From positions 1,424 through 65,423 of the forward strand of contig NZ_LMHZ01000018.1 of the NCBI RefSeq assembly GCF_001428545.1: a DNA stretch of 64,000 nt, given 5' to 3'. Both the position numbers and the translations under genes were made by a program. Below the pieces are notes generated by a model that searched no databases, was not told the DNA's origin, and worked only from the letters and a program-made list of their open reading frames with translations. The stretch comes from Noviherbaspirillum sp. Root189. Lineage in GTDB: Bacteria > Pseudomonadota > Gammaproteobacteria > Burkholderiales > Burkholderiaceae_D. This document shows positions 8,781 through 18,053 of the stretch, piece by piece (positions within the stretch are counted from its first letter, which is position 1; each line of letters begins with the position of its first letter).

Positions 8781-9783
8781 GCCAAGCATGGTTGCATTGC
8801 GTGATCTGCATGTGCATTTTAATGCGCCCGGCAAGCTGATCAAGGCGGTCAACGGCGTGAATCTGGAGGTGGGCGAAGGCGAAGTGGTGGCGCTGATCGG
8901 TGAGTCCGGATCGGGGAAAAGCGTCACGCTGCGTACGATCATGCGCCTGCATCCGGCGCGCACGACTACCGTGTCCGGAGGTCTGGATGTGGACGGAAAG
9001 GATGTGCTGAAGCTGTCGCCGCGCGGACTTGCCGATTTTCGGGGAGCCACGGTCGCAATGATCTTCCAGGAGCCGCTACTTGCGCTTGATCCGGTGTATA
9101 CCGTGGGCGACCAGATTTGCGAGACGATACGGCGTCATAAAAAAGTATCGAAGCAGGAAGCTCGCAAGCAGGCGCTTTCCCTTTTCGAGAAAGTGCGCAT
9201 CCCGAGTCCGGAGCGTCGGCTTGATGCGTATCCACATGAGCTGTCCGGCGGCATGCGCCAGCGCGCCATGATTGCGCTGGCGCTTTCATGCCAACCTAAA
9301 CTGTTGCTGGCGGACGAACCGACTACGGCACTGGACGCGACTGTCCAGATCCAGATTCTGCTGTTGCTGCGCGAACTGCAAAAAGAGATGGGCCTGTCGA
9401 TAGTCTTTGTCACGCATGACATTGGCGCGGCAGCCGAAGTGGCTGACAGGATCGCTGTCATGTATGCGGGCAAGATCATCGAGCAGGGCCCTGCGGCGCA
9501 ATTGCTGACCCGCCCCAGGCATCCCTATACGCTGTCTCTGCTCAAAAGCCGCAGCCATGGCGCCATGCAGAAAGGCCAACGTCTTGAGACCATCGGCGGC
9601 GCGCCCCCGGACCTGGCAAACTTGCCGCCCGGCTGCGCATTCGCTGACCGCTGCGCGTATGCGATGCCTGACTGTGCGGTAGCACAGCCGATCGAGGAAA
9701 TAATTGCCGATGGCCATAAGGTGAACTGCTTGCGCGTCCATCAAATCGACACCATGCCGGTGCCAATGTCCAGGCTAGCTTGA
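8773..9783 (+). CDS. ABC transporter ATP-binding protein, DppD/OppD-like
   Basis: A 336-aa ATPase with Walker A GESGSGKSV, signature LSGGMRQR, Walker B LLLADEPTTALD, a switch histidine in VTHDIG, and the C-terminal oligopeptide domain (GCAFADRCAYAMPDC). It pairs with the preceding ATPase to energise the two-permease importer. The 8-nt overlap with the upstream gene shows coupling. Confidence 0.92.
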   Translation: MSEPSMVALRDLHVHFNAPGKLIKAVNGVNLEVGEGEVVALIGESGSGKSVTLRTIMRLHPARTTTVSGGLDVDGKDVLKLSPRGLADFRGATVAMIFQEPLLALDPVYTVGDQICETIRRHKKVSKQEARKQALSLFEKVRIPSPERRLDAYPHELSGGMRQRAMIALALSCQPKLLLADEPTTALDATVQIQILLLLRELQKEMGLSIVFVTHDIGAAAEVADRIAVMYAGKIIEQGPAAQLLTRPRHPYTLSLLKSRSHGAMQKGQRLETIGGAPPDLANLPPGCAFADRCAYAMPDCAVAQPIEEIIADGHKVNCLRVHQIDTMPVPMSRLA

Positions 9784-9825
9784 TGCTTGCCGCTTCAAGG
9801 CATCTTTTTCTAGGAAAACTCTTTT

Positions 9826-11040
9826 ATGTCCCCAGATCAGACGGCAGTACGCTGCTTTGTTCCTTACCCCTCGCCTATCGCCCCTGCCGGAGCCGCACCA
9901 GCAGTTCCTCTGCATGTCGATGGTGCTTTGGCCGGCCTGAGCTTTGCGGTCAAAGACATCTTTGATGTCGCCGGATATCCTACTGGCTGCGGCAATCCCC
10001 ACATGCTGGCGCTGTCCGGCATTAAATCTGATTCGGCTGCTGCAGTGTCGGCGCTTGTGGGGGCACGTGCCACCTTTGTCGGCAAGACATACACCGACGA
10101 GCTGGCTTTTTCAATGAACGGCAAGAACGCGCACTTCGGCACGCCACGCAACGGCGGTGCGCCGAATCGCATTCCCGGAGGATCCAGTTCTGGCTCCGCA
10201 TCCGCAGTTTCCAACGCTCTGGCTGATTTTGCCCTGGGGACCGACACGGGTGGCTCCGTCCGCGCACCGGCCAGCCACTGTGGGCTGATCGGTGCGCGCA
10301 CTACGCACGCCAGGATAAGCCTGCAAGGTGTAATGGATCTTGCTCCCGATTTTGATACCTGTGGCTGGTTTGCCAGAGACATCGAAACTTTTGCGAAGGT
10401 AGGCGATGTATTGCTCGGAGACGAGAGTAACGCGCTGAATGATGCGCCGCAAATCCTGCTAGCGGCGGATGTGCTGGCCCTGTTGAATGAACGGGTGCGA
10501 ACGGTGTTTATGGAAACCTTGCAGCGCCTTGCGCCGACTATCGGAAAGGCCAGTCCCGTCAACGCGGTTGATCGATCATTCGATACCTTGTATTGGGCGT
10601 TCCGCCACATTCAGGGGTACCAGGCATGGCAAAATCATGGCGAGCGCATCCAGAAATACGACTTTCAACTCGGGCCAGGTGTCAAGGAACGCTTTGCCTG
10701 GTCCAGCACCATCACTGACCAGCAGATGCAAGAGCACTGGACGGTTCGGCAAAGCTACCGCGAATTCTTTTTCGAGCTCCTGGGCAGAAACAAGGTCATC
10801 GTGCTACCCACCATGCCGGACGTTGCTCCCTTGCTCACCGAAACGGAAGAGGCATTGGAAGATTATCGCAACCATGCTATTCGCATGCTGTGTCTCGCCG
10901 GTCTGACAGGCTGTCCGCAAATATCGCTTCCGCTGATGTCATTGGATGGTGCGCCCTTGGGTTTCTCCATGATAGGTCCGCGTGGAAGCGATAAATCACT
11001 CATTCGCCTGGCACGAAAGCTGATCAATGAATGCCAATGA
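9826..11040 (+). CDS. Amidase-signature family hydrolase
   Basis: A 404-aa enzyme of the amidase signature family with the Ser-cisSer-Lys triad: lysine in SFAVKDIFDVAG (about residue 44), and the two serines in the glycine-rich stretch PGGSSSGSASAV and GTDTGGSVRAP. It hydrolyses an amide bond to acid plus ammonia. At 404 residues it is shorter than the 450-500-residue amidases and closer to small-molecule amidases. Its position between the importer genes and the ureidoglycolate-lyase-like and carbamoylase genes suggests action on an imported amide or ureide intermediate (inference). Its 3' end overlaps the next gene by 14 nt. Confidence 0.88.
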   Translation: MSPDQTAVRCFVPYPSPIAPAGAAPAVPLHVDGALAGLSFAVKDIFDVAGYPTGCGNPHMLALSGIKSDSAAAVSALVGARATFVGKTYTDELAFSMNGKNAHFGTPRNGGAPNRIPGGSSSGSASAVSNALADFALGTDTGGSVRAPASHCGLIGARTTHARISLQGVMDLAPDFDTCGWFARDIETFAKVGDVLLGDESNALNDAPQILLAADVLALLNERVRTVFMETLQRLAPTIGKASPVNAVDRSFDTLYWAFRHIQGYQAWQNHGERIQKYDFQLGPGVKERFAWSSTITDQQMQEHWTVRQSYREFFFELLGRNKVIVLPTMPDVAPLLTETEEALEDYRNHAIRMLCLAGLTGCPQISLPLMSLDGAPLGFSMIGPRGSDKSLIRLARKLINECQ

Positions 11041-11551
11041 CACGCTGCCACGACATATCGCCGCGCAGCCACTCTCGCATGTCGGCTTTGCCCCCTTTGG
11101 CGATGTGATCATGCCGGGCGGGCAGAATGGAACGCCGATCAACGAACGGACTGCCCAGCGTTTTGACGACCTCACGGTGCTGGATCTTGAGACAGAGGGA
11201 GGATCTGCCTGCCTGACCGTGTTTCGCACACAGGGAGCAACGCCGGGCGGAACGATTCCCTTGCGCGCGTTCGAGCGACATTGCCTGGGCAGCCAGACCT
11301 TTGTACCACTGGGGCAAGGGAGATGTCTTGCCGTAATGACAACGGGGGAGCAGACCCCGGATGAGTCGACGATCCAAGCTTTTATTGTGGAGCCTGGCCA
11401 GGGCATAACTGTGCGACGTGGGGTATGGCATCACCCTCTCATCACGCTGGGGGCCGCAGACGTGCTGGTGCTGGAGCGCAAGGCTGCGCGACCCGACTGT
11501 GAATTGCGCCCCCTTTCTGAACCTGTTGTAGTCACAATTCCAGAAAAATAA
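11027..11551 (+). CDS. Ureidoglycolate lyase-like (AllA family) protein
   Basis: A 174-aa cupin-like protein with the AllA family pattern: FAPFGDVI near the N-terminus, RAFERHCLGSQTFVPL in the middle and RRGVWHHPLITLG near residue 135. AllA releases urea and glyoxylate from ureidoglycolate. Here the partner genes are an amidase, an M20 carbamoylase and a racemase, not allantoinase, so the true substrate may be another ureido acid. The ATG at 11027 lies inside the end of the amidase gene, indicating coupling. Confidence 0.8.
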   Translation: MNANDTLPRHIAAQPLSHVGFAPFGDVIMPGGQNGTPINERTAQRFDDLTVLDLETEGGSACLTVFRTQGATPGGTIPLRAFERHCLGSQTFVPLGQGRCLAVMTTGEQTPDESTIQAFIVEPGQGITVRRGVWHHPLITLGAADVLVLERKAARPDCELRPLSEPVVVTIPEK

Positions 11552-11632
11552 TGGCCCCATATTTGTGAACACTTTTTTGGCATTGCGGACATTTCGGGCA
11601 TTGCGTTCAACTTTAAGGACTCCAAATTCATT

Positions 11633-12910
11633 ATGCGTACTAACCATGATCACACCGCCCTTCGGGTAGACGGACAGCGACTTTGGAATTCATTAATGGA
11701 GCTCGCCAAAATCGGCGCGACTGAGAAGGGAGGCGTATGCCGCCTGGCCCTGACGGATCTTGACCGCCAGGGGCGTGATCTGGTCACCAAGTGGGCGCGG
11801 GCTGATGGGCTGTCTGTCACGGTTGACCAGATCGGCAATATCTTTATGCGCCGCGCTGGCCGCAATGATTCTCTACCACCGGTGGTGACCGGTTCTCATA
11901 TCGACACCCAGCCTACCGGCGGCAAGTTCGATGGCAACTATGGTGTGCTCGCCGGCCTGGAAGTGATCCGCACACTGAATGAACACGGCATGGAAACGGA
12001 AGCACCACTTGAAGTGGTTATCTGGACCAATGAAGAAGGTTCCCGTTTTGTTCCGGTAATGATGGGTTCCGGAGTTTTCTGCGGTGCATTCTCTTTGGAG
12101 CACGCTTATCAGGCGGTCGATTCGAACGGCAAGTCGGTCAAGGAGGAACTGGCCTCCATCGGCTACATTGGCGATGAAGTACCCGGACAACATCCTATAG
12201 GTGCGTATTTCGAGAGTCATATCGAGCAAGGGCCCGTACTGGAACAAGCCGGCCATGTGCTTGGTGTGGTACCGGCTGTTCTGGGGCTGACTTGGTACGA
12301 CTGCACGGTGACCGGATTCGAGTCCCATGCGGGACCGACACCCATGGCGATCAGAAAAGATGCGCTGCAGGTAGCCACGTACATCATGCAAGAAGTGGTG
12401 GCAATTGCGAATCGCTATCCACCTTATGGACGTGGTACGGTGGGAATGGTGCAGGTCACGCCTAATAGCCGCAACGTGATACCGGGCCAGGTCAAGTTCT
12501 CGATCGACTTGCGCAATGTGTCGGAGGATTTTCTATCCCGCATGAACGAAGATCTGTCGACATACGTCAGGGACATGCACAAACAGACCGGACTCAACAT
12601 CCAGTTGCAGCAGGTATCTCATTTTCCCCCTTGTCCGTTTCATTCCGATTGCATCCGCGCGATTCGGGAAGCGGTTGCCTCACTAGGATATTCGTCCATG
12701 GATGTCGTGTCCGGCGCCGGACACGATGCCATATATGCGGCGCGGGTAGCGCCTTCCGGCATGATTTTTGTCCCCTGCAAGGATGGGGTGAGTCATAACG
12801 AAATCGAGGATGCGGAGCCGAGCCATCTGGAGGCCGGCGCAAACGTACTGCTTCAGGCTATGCTAAATGTCGCATCGCCCAGGCTCGGCCAGAAGCGAGA
12901 TGCGGCCTAA
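11633..12910 (+). CDS. M20-family N-carbamoyl-amino-acid / allantoate amidohydrolase-like Zn hydrolase
   Basis: A 425-aa metallohydrolase of the hydantoinase/carbamoylase branch (HyuC, AllC, beta-ureidopropionase). Metal-site motifs are in place: GSHIDTQPTGGKFDGNYGV (His and bridging Asp), WTNEEGSRF (Glu pair), ESHIEQGPVLE (His) and SGAGHDA with GVSHNEIE near the C-terminus. Such enzymes hydrolyse N-carbamoyl groups to CO2, ammonia and the free amino acid. Together with the adjacent racemase this is the downstream half of hydantoin-type catabolism; the ring-opening enzyme is missing. Confidence 0.9.
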   Translation: MRTNHDHTALRVDGQRLWNSLMELAKIGATEKGGVCRLALTDLDRQGRDLVTKWARADGLSVTVDQIGNIFMRRAGRNDSLPPVVTGSHIDTQPTGGKFDGNYGVLAGLEVIRTLNEHGMETEAPLEVVIWTNEEGSRFVPVMMGSGVFCGAFSLEHAYQAVDSNGKSVKEELASIGYIGDEVPGQHPIGAYFESHIEQGPVLEQAGHVLGVVPAVLGLTWYDCTVTGFESHAGPTPMAIRKDALQVATYIMQEVVAIANRYPPYGRGTVGMVQVTPNSRNVIPGQVKFSIDLRNVSEDFLSRMNEDLSTYVRDMHKQTGLNIQLQQVSHFPPCPFHSDCIRAIREAVASLGYSSMDVVSGAGHDAIYAARVAPSGMIFVPCKDGVSHNEIEDAEPSHLEAGANVLLQAMLNVASPRLGQKRDAA

Positions 12911-12947
12911 TGCCCGCAGTTAGATATAAGTCGTATTGAAAGTTTCC

Positions 12948-13679
12948 ATGAAGATCAAAATCATTAATCCCAATACGACCTGGAGCATGACTGAGAAAAT
13001 CGGGGCATGCGCACGCATGGTTGCCGCCACGACAACGGAGATTATTGCTGTAAGCCCTTCCATGGGGCCGGTATCGATCGAAAGCCATTACGACGAAGCG
13101 ATGTGCGTCCCCGGCTTGCTGGAAGAAATTCGCGCGGGCGAAGCGTGTGGTGTCGATGGTTATGTGATCGCATGCTTTGGAGATCCGGGGTTGTACGCTG
13201 CACGGGAGATCGCGCGCGGCCCGGTAATCGGCATAGCGGAAGCAGCAATGCATACTGCAAGCTTTGTAGGTGCAAGCTTCAGTGTGGTGACGACGTTGTC
13301 GCGGACTTGCGGAATGGCCTGGCATTTGGCTGAACGCTACGGCATGCAACGATTTTGCCGCAACGTCCGGGCATGCGATCTGAATGTGCTTGACCTGGAG
13401 CGCAAGGATAGTAATGCGCTGCGCGTCATAACAGAGGAATGCCGTCGGGCGCTTATTCAAGACAAAGCCGACTGTATCGTCCTGGGATGCGCGGGGATGA
13501 CCGATTTGTGCCGGGAAATCAGCAGGGATATCGATGCGCCTGTAATTGACGGAGTAGGTGCCGCCGTTAGAACGGTTGAAGGCATCGTACAGTTGGGGCT
13601 ACGGACAAGCAAACGCGGCGAATGGGCTTACCCGCCGTCGAAAGAATATACCGGCATGCTGCAGGGGTTTTCCCGATGA
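12948..13679 (+). CDS. Aspartate/glutamate/hydantoin racemase family protein
   Basis: A 243-aa cofactor-independent racemase-type protein. The N-terminus KIKIINPNTTWSMT is typical of hydantoin racemases. The two catalytic cysteines lie in IACFGDPG (about residue 80) and VLGCAGM (about 180). It probably interconverts stereoisomers of a hydantoin, an N-carbamoyl amino acid or an amino acid. The ATG at 12948 is preferred over an in-frame TTG at 12936 because the family begins exactly there. It is the last gene of the cluster; its 3' end faces the convergent GntR/ABC operon. Confidence 0.88.
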   Translation: MKIKIINPNTTWSMTEKIGACARMVAATTTEIIAVSPSMGPVSIESHYDEAMCVPGLLEEIRAGEACGVDGYVIACFGDPGLYAAREIARGPVIGIAEAAMHTASFVGASFSVVTTLSRTCGMAWHLAERYGMQRFCRNVRACDLNVLDLERKDSNALRVITEECRRALIQDKADCIVLGCAGMTDLCREISRDIDAPVIDGVGAAVRTVEGIVQLGLRTSKRGEWAYPPSKEYTGMLQGFSR

Positions 13680-13901
13680 CGCAGAAGTTCACTGGGATCA
13701 GGCTTTAACGCTCCCTCTCAAAATTTACTTGTAAGCACCTCGGATTGGCGTTAAATTTTTCGTAGAACCAGCGGATTCATGCTGTGTTAACCCTTTCGCT
13801 CATAGGGGGCCAAACCGCGACGATCGAACTTACGGCTGACAATCACCGTATAACGTTCGAAGTTCTTTCGGGAAAAATCTTGGACTCGTTGCTGCGTCAA
13901 G

Positions 13902-14597
13902 TCAGACGAGTAGCGCCCTCACCAAATCTTTTTGCCGGCCTGTCTCACTATAGTTTGTACGTAACGCCTCCTTGACATGGTCAAGGTGCCGCAACATTAG
14001 ATCGGCCGCCCGGTCCGCATTTCCCGTTTTTGCCGCCTCGATGAATAACTTATGCTCGTCAGATGAACAGGCAGCAGCATGATCCGATTGTGACTGCATT
14101 GCCGCCAGCGCGGTGCGGGCCATCAGTTTTCTGAGAATGTTGAGCAGCACCTGATTGCCAGCAATTTCAGCCAACAAAACATGAAAATCGCCAAGCAGCC
14201 TTGTACGTAGCTGCGTATCGTTGGAAGCAAGTGCCTTGCGCTCCTCTACCAAATGTTCTTCTATCCGCCGGTAATCGGCTTCATCCGCCTTTTCCACAAA
14301 CTCTCTGGCCAGAGCCGCTTCCAGAATGCGTCTCACGGCAAAAATTTCAAGTGCTTCACGTTCACTCAACCTGGACACGCAGGCGCCCTTCTCCGGGATG
14401 ATCTCAATGAGCTCGTCCTTCGATAGCATTAGCAGCGCTGCACGTATCTTTGTGCGACTGACGGAATACAGTCGTGCGAGTGCTTCCTCCTTAAGCTTTG
14501 CGCCGGGAGGCAGTCGTCGTTCCGCAATGGCAGTGGCGATTTCACTGGCAATTTCTTGAGAAGACCTTACGTCGGCAGAGGAAGCAGGATTGGCCAT
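13902..14597 (-). CDS. GntR-family transcriptional regulator, FCD subfamily
   Basis: A 231-aa regulator. The winged helix-turn-helix is at about 14-75 (IASEIATAIAERRLPPGAKL, LARLYSVSRTKIRAALLML, EIIPEKGACVSRL). The FCD domain at about 80-215 has metal or ligand residues in FAVRRILEAALA, LLGDFHVLLAEIAGN and SSDEHKLFIEAAKTGN. It is the last gene of the reverse operon 17552-13902 encoding a polar amino-acid importer, 66 nt after the ATPase gene, and so is a likely autoregulatory controller of that operon. It is distinct from the GntR protein at 3342. Confidence 0.88.
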   Translation of the reverse strand: MANPASSADVRSSQEIASEIATAIAERRLPPGAKLKEEALARLYSVSRTKIRAALLMLSKDELIEIIPEKGACVSRLSEREALEIFAVRRILEAALAREFVEKADEADYRRIEEHLVEERKALASNDTQLRTRLLGDFHVLLAEIAGNQVLLNILRKLMARTALAAMQSQSDHAAACSSDEHKLFIEAAKTGNADRAADLMLRHLDHVKEALRTNYSETGRQKDLVRALLV

Positions 14598-14663
14598 GGG
14601 TGGAAATTTGATTTCTACAGGAGGTTATCGATGAAAATGTATGGCGTTCAACGGAAAAATCAT

Positions 14664-15392
14664 TTAGGAGATCGAGCCGATGAAATTGGCGAGTTCCAGT
14701 GTCGACGGCGCGGTAAATAACGATTTAGGATCACCTTGCTCATGAATTCTGCCGTGATGCATGAACACCAGTTGATCGCCGACTTCTCGTGCAAACCGCA
14801 TTTCATGCGTGACCATAATCAGGGTCATTCCGTCTTCCGCAAGTTTTCGTACTACCGCTAATACCTCACTCACCAACTCTGGATCAAGAGCGGACGTAAT
14901 TTCGTCGCACAGTAACACCTTGGGAAACATTGCCAGCGATCTTGCAATAGCAACACGCTGCTGCTGTCCGCCTGACAATTGATCCGGATAGTAATCAAAC
15001 CGGTCCGCCAAACCAACCTTCGCCATCATGTCACGCGCAATTGCTTCCGCTTCCTGTTTGCCTGTCTTCTTCACCACTGTGGGCGACAGCATCACGTTTT
15101 TCCCGGCCGTCAGGTGTGGGTAGAGATTGAACTGTTGGAATACCATGCCGACTTTCAAACGCAACTGGCGCAAGTCAGTGCGACCGACACTGAGACGTTC
15201 GCCGTCAACCTCAATACTGCCAGCGTCGAAGCTTTCGAGTCCATTGATAGTACGCAGCAAGGTGCTTTTTCCAGAACCACTGCGTCCTATGATCGCGGTA
15301 ACTTCGCCTTCCTTAACGGCGAGATCAATGCCTTTGAGAACGTGCACGTCACCAAATCGCTTGTGCAAGCCATGGATATTAACGAGTGACAT
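14664..15392 (-). CDS. Polar amino-acid ABC transporter ATP-binding protein (GlnQ-like)
   Basis: A 242-aa ATPase with Walker A GRSGSGKST, signature LSGGQQQR, Walker B VLLCDEITSALD and switch histidine MVTHEM. The short length and VGMVFQQFNLYPHLT segment are typical of the GlnQ/HisP family. Its 5' end overlaps the preceding permease by 14 nt. Confidence 0.93.
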   Translation of the reverse strand: MSLVNIHGLHKRFGDVHVLKGIDLAVKEGEVTAIIGRSGSGKSTLLRTINGLESFDAGSIEVDGERLSVGRTDLRQLRLKVGMVFQQFNLYPHLTAGKNVMLSPTVVKKTGKQEAEAIARDMMAKVGLADRFDYYPDQLSGGQQQRVAIARSLAMFPKVLLCDEITSALDPELVSEVLAVVRKLAEDGMTLIMVTHEMRFAREVGDQLVFMHHGRIHEQGDPKSLFTAPSTLELANFIGSIS

Positions 15393-16029
15393 TCATTTTC
15401 CTTTCCAAACGACTTGCATAGAGCGAAAGCGGGAAACACAGGCAAAAGTACATCAGTGCCACCAGACCAAATACGGTGAACGGGGCAAATGTTGCATTGG
15501 TAATCATCGAACCGGCCTTGGTTAATTCGACGAATCCGATGATTGAAGTGACTGCCGTTCCCTTAACAACCTGCACCGAGAATCCGACGGTGGGTGCTAT
15601 TGCGATCCGAAGAGCCTGCGGGAGGATTACATACCGCATCTGCTCGAAGTAGTTCATCGCGAGGCTCGATGACGCCTCCCACTGACCGCGTGAAATCGCT
15701 TCAACACAGCCACGCCAAATCTCGGCTAGATAAGCGCTGCTGAATAGCGTCAAGGCCAGACCGGCCGCAATCCAGGGCGACACGTCAATACCGAGCAAGG
15801 CGATCCCAAAGAACAGCAGGAACAACTGCATCAATAATGGCGTTCCCTGAAACACTTCGATATAGGCATGCGCAATCACTCGCAGTGCCCGCTTCTTCGA
15901 CGTGCGCATCAGCAGCAGCGCGAGTCCGGCCAACCCGCCACAGGCAAAGGCGACGATTGACAGCACTACCGTCCAACGTGCCGCCAGCAGCAGGTTGCGG
16001 ATGATGTCCCACGTACTAAAATCACTCAT
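15379..16029 (-). CDS. Polar amino-acid ABC transporter permease
   Basis: A 216-aa HisMQ-type inner-membrane permease with about five transmembrane helices. It has the early FQGTPLLMQLF motif (about 58-68) and the EAA-type loop EAISRGQWEASSSLAMN (about 110-125). It forms a heterodimer with the next upstream permease; the two genes overlap by 4 nt. Confidence 0.92.
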   Translation of the reverse strand: MSDFSTWDIIRNLLLAARWTVVLSIVAFACGGLAGLALLLMRTSKKRALRVIAHAYIEVFQGTPLLMQLFLLFFGIALLGIDVSPWIAAGLALTLFSSAYLAEIWRGCVEAISRGQWEASSSLAMNYFEQMRYVILPQALRIAIAPTVGFSVQVVKGTAVTSIIGFVELTKAGSMITNATFAPFTVFGLVALMYFCLCFPLSLYASRLERKMNVTR

Positions 16030-16694
16030 GGCGCCCTCCTTGTCAAAACACGGCGGCCGATCGAGGCCAGCAGCTGACGTAGCGCCATCGCCATCATCAA
16101 GTACAGCGCCGTGGAGATGAAGTAGACCTCAAACGCACGGAAGTTACGGGACTGAATAAAGTTGGCGCCGAATGTCAGTTCTTCCGCTGAAATCTGTGAG
16201 CACACTGCCGAGCCCAGCATCACGATCACGATCTGGCTCGATAGTGCTGGCCAGATTTTGATTAGCGCTTGCCGTAGCACCACATGATAGAAAATCTGGA
16301 GGCGTGACATCGACAGTGCCAGCGCGGCTTCGATTTGTCCTTTTGGGATAGCGTCGATACCAGCGCGGATTATCTCGGTGCTGTAGGCGCCAAGGTTAAT
16401 TACCATAGCAATCGTTGCAGCCTGCCATTCCGTGAGCTGCACACCGAGACTAGGCAAACCGAAAAACACGAAGAATAACTGCACGATGAATGGCGTATTG
16501 CGGATTAGCTCCACATAGCCAGTGTAAATCTGTGCAAGTCCAGGTATTTTCCAAGCCCGGGCGACTGCGCCAAGGATGCCGATGCCCAAGCCGAATACCG
16601 TACCGACGGCTGTCAGGCGTATCGTACCGACCACGCCGTTGACCAGATATTCCCGGTATTCCCAGATGCTGCTGAAGTCGAATGTGTAATCCAT
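16026..16694 (-). CDS. Polar amino-acid ABC transporter permease
   Basis: A 222-aa HisMQ-type permease with the family motif ELIRNTPFIVQLFFVFFGLP (about 62-82) and the cytoplasmic loop AGIDAIPKGQIEAALALSMS (about 112-131), then a C-terminal helix. It overlaps the second permease by 4 nt and lies downstream of the binding-protein gene. Confidence 0.92.
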   Translation of the reverse strand: MDYTFDFSSIWEYREYLVNGVVGTIRLTAVGTVFGLGIGILGAVARAWKIPGLAQIYTGYVELIRNTPFIVQLFFVFFGLPSLGVQLTEWQAATIAMVINLGAYSTEIIRAGIDAIPKGQIEAALALSMSRLQIFYHVVLRQALIKIWPALSSQIVIVMLGSAVCSQISAEELTFGANFIQSRNFRAFEVYFISTALYLMMAMALRQLLASIGRRVLTRRAP

Positions 16695-16769
16695 GGCATG
16701 GCCTTGCTGAGCATAGCGGTGGCGGCACGAGCCGCAACCCGTGTGCTTTTCATTAATCGCTATAGCCGC

Positions 16770-17552
16770 TTACAAGTCTGCCGGCAGCGGCGCCTTCAGC
16801 CATTTGTCGGCAATGCGATTGAGGCTGCCGTCCTTCTTGGCCTTGGCAATAATTATGTTGACACGCTCCAGCAGCCTTGTTTCGTTCTTGTTAAGACCAA
16901 TATGACAAGGGGAATTCTTGATCAGGAATTTGACTTCCGGCTTCTTGTTCGGCTGTTTCTCCGAAATGCTGGCTGCTACGACATTGCCAGTTGCAACGAG
17001 AGGAACCTGGCCGGCTAAAAATGCTGAAATGGTCGTGTTATTGTCCTCAAAGCGCTTGATCGTCACGCCGGTGGGGGCAATCTTTGTCAGTTCCAAGTCC
17101 TCAATGGCACCGCGTGTGACGCCCACAGTCTTTCCGACTAAGTCGTCCACCTTGGTGACTTTCTGGTTAGCGAGGCCAAACACGCCATTGAAGAATGGCG
17201 CGTATGCGTCACTAAAATCGATAACCTTTTCACGTTCGGCATTCTTGCCAAGACTGGAAATTACCAAATCGACCTTTTTTGTGCTCAGGTACGGAATACG
17301 GTTCGCACTGGTGACGGGCACGATCTCGACGACGACCCCAAGCTGGCTCGCAATTAACTTAGCCACATCGATATCGTAACCAACTGGCTTCAGATCGACG
17401 CCGACCGAACCAAACGGCGGAAAGTCCTGCGGCACGGCGACACGAAGCGTTTTATTCTTGATAACGTCATCCAGCACGTCAGCATGCGCGATGGTGGAGG
17501 CCAGTGCGATAACACTAACAATAAGGGTGGACAGGACAGTACGGCGATTCAT
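16770..17552 (-). CDS. Polar amino-acid ABC transporter substrate-binding protein (family 3)
   Basis: A 260-aa periplasmic protein with a signal peptide (MNRRTVLSTLIVSVIALAST, cleavage near AHA/D). Family-3 features are VAVPQDFPPFG, PVGYDIDVAKLIASQLG, DLVISSLGKNAEREKVIDFS and GKTVGVTRG. The frame continues upstream to 17810, but the ATG at 17552 is chosen because an AAGGAG site precedes it and it starts the signal peptide. It is the first gene of the four-gene transporter operon plus GntR regulator. The substrate is probably an amino acid or a related small polar compound. Confidence 0.9.
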   Translation of the reverse strand: MNRRTVLSTLIVSVIALASTIAHADVLDDVIKNKTLRVAVPQDFPPFGSVGVDLKPVGYDIDVAKLIASQLGVVVEIVPVTSANRIPYLSTKKVDLVISSLGKNAEREKVIDFSDAYAPFFNGVFGLANQKVTKVDDLVGKTVGVTRGAIEDLELTKIAPTGVTIKRFEDNNTTISAFLAGQVPLVATGNVVAASISEKQPNKKPEVKFLIKNSPCHIGLNKNETRLLERVNIIIAKAKKDGSLNRIADKWLKAPLPADL

Positions 17553-18053
17553 CGACAACTCCTTTAATAGCACTTGAAGAACTTTCATCTTGTTCATCGG
17601 GATGTTGCGTGCTATCAAGCAGGTTCTATGCCTGCGCACAAGCCTTGTCGACCATTTTTGTGTACTAAAAGCGCGCCATAATGATGCGCCAAGTGCAAAG
17701 GATGCACCATGATTGCGCCTCTTAGAAGGCATCTCTGAAACGACCTTACGCAGGCGCCGGCGCAGAGGCGAAGACACGCATCCTGCTGAATGCAGATCAA
17801 CCAAGGGCATCCATTGCTGCGGCGGCCATGGCGTGCGGCATCAACGCTAACCTCCTCGCTTACAAGCGGCACGCCCAAGCCCCTGGGGGAAGGACATCGG
17901 AGCGACTATGGATAGGGCCACTTCATTTCCGTTCCGATGCTCGCTCAGAGTCATGAACCCCGGGACCGAAAAAAGCCGACACGAATTATCTGTCAGAGTC
18001 GATTAAATTCAGGAAGATTTGTGTCACACCGACACCTGGTGCAGTAATCACAC
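17553..18053. other. Upstream region of the amino-acid importer, with an IS remnant
   Basis: About 500 nt that should hold the promoter of the reverse operon. The only coding signal is a degraded IS66-type fragment on the plus strand (17726-17956), listed separately. I cannot identify the promoter with confidence. Confidence 0.45.
17726..17956 (+). pseudogene. Degraded IS66-type TnpA (accessory protein) fragment
   Basis: The frame contains KRPYAG, then ADQPRASIAAAAMACGINAN followed by LLAYKRHAQ. This resembles the IS66 TnpA helix-turn-helix core, in which SIAAVALAHGxNANLLxxW is typical. The usual Trp after NANLL is replaced, the N-terminal part is scrambled, an in-frame TAG lies just upstream and there is no start codon. 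No inverted repeats or partner genes (tnpB, tnpC) are nearby, so this is an old remnant of an insertion. Confidence 0.5.

Noticed and set aside
13784-13975. A short plus-strand frame (GTG start, 63 codons) between the convergent racemase and GntR genes
   Set aside because: Its second half overlaps the 3' end of the GntR gene, there is no ribosome site, and it has no recognisable family.
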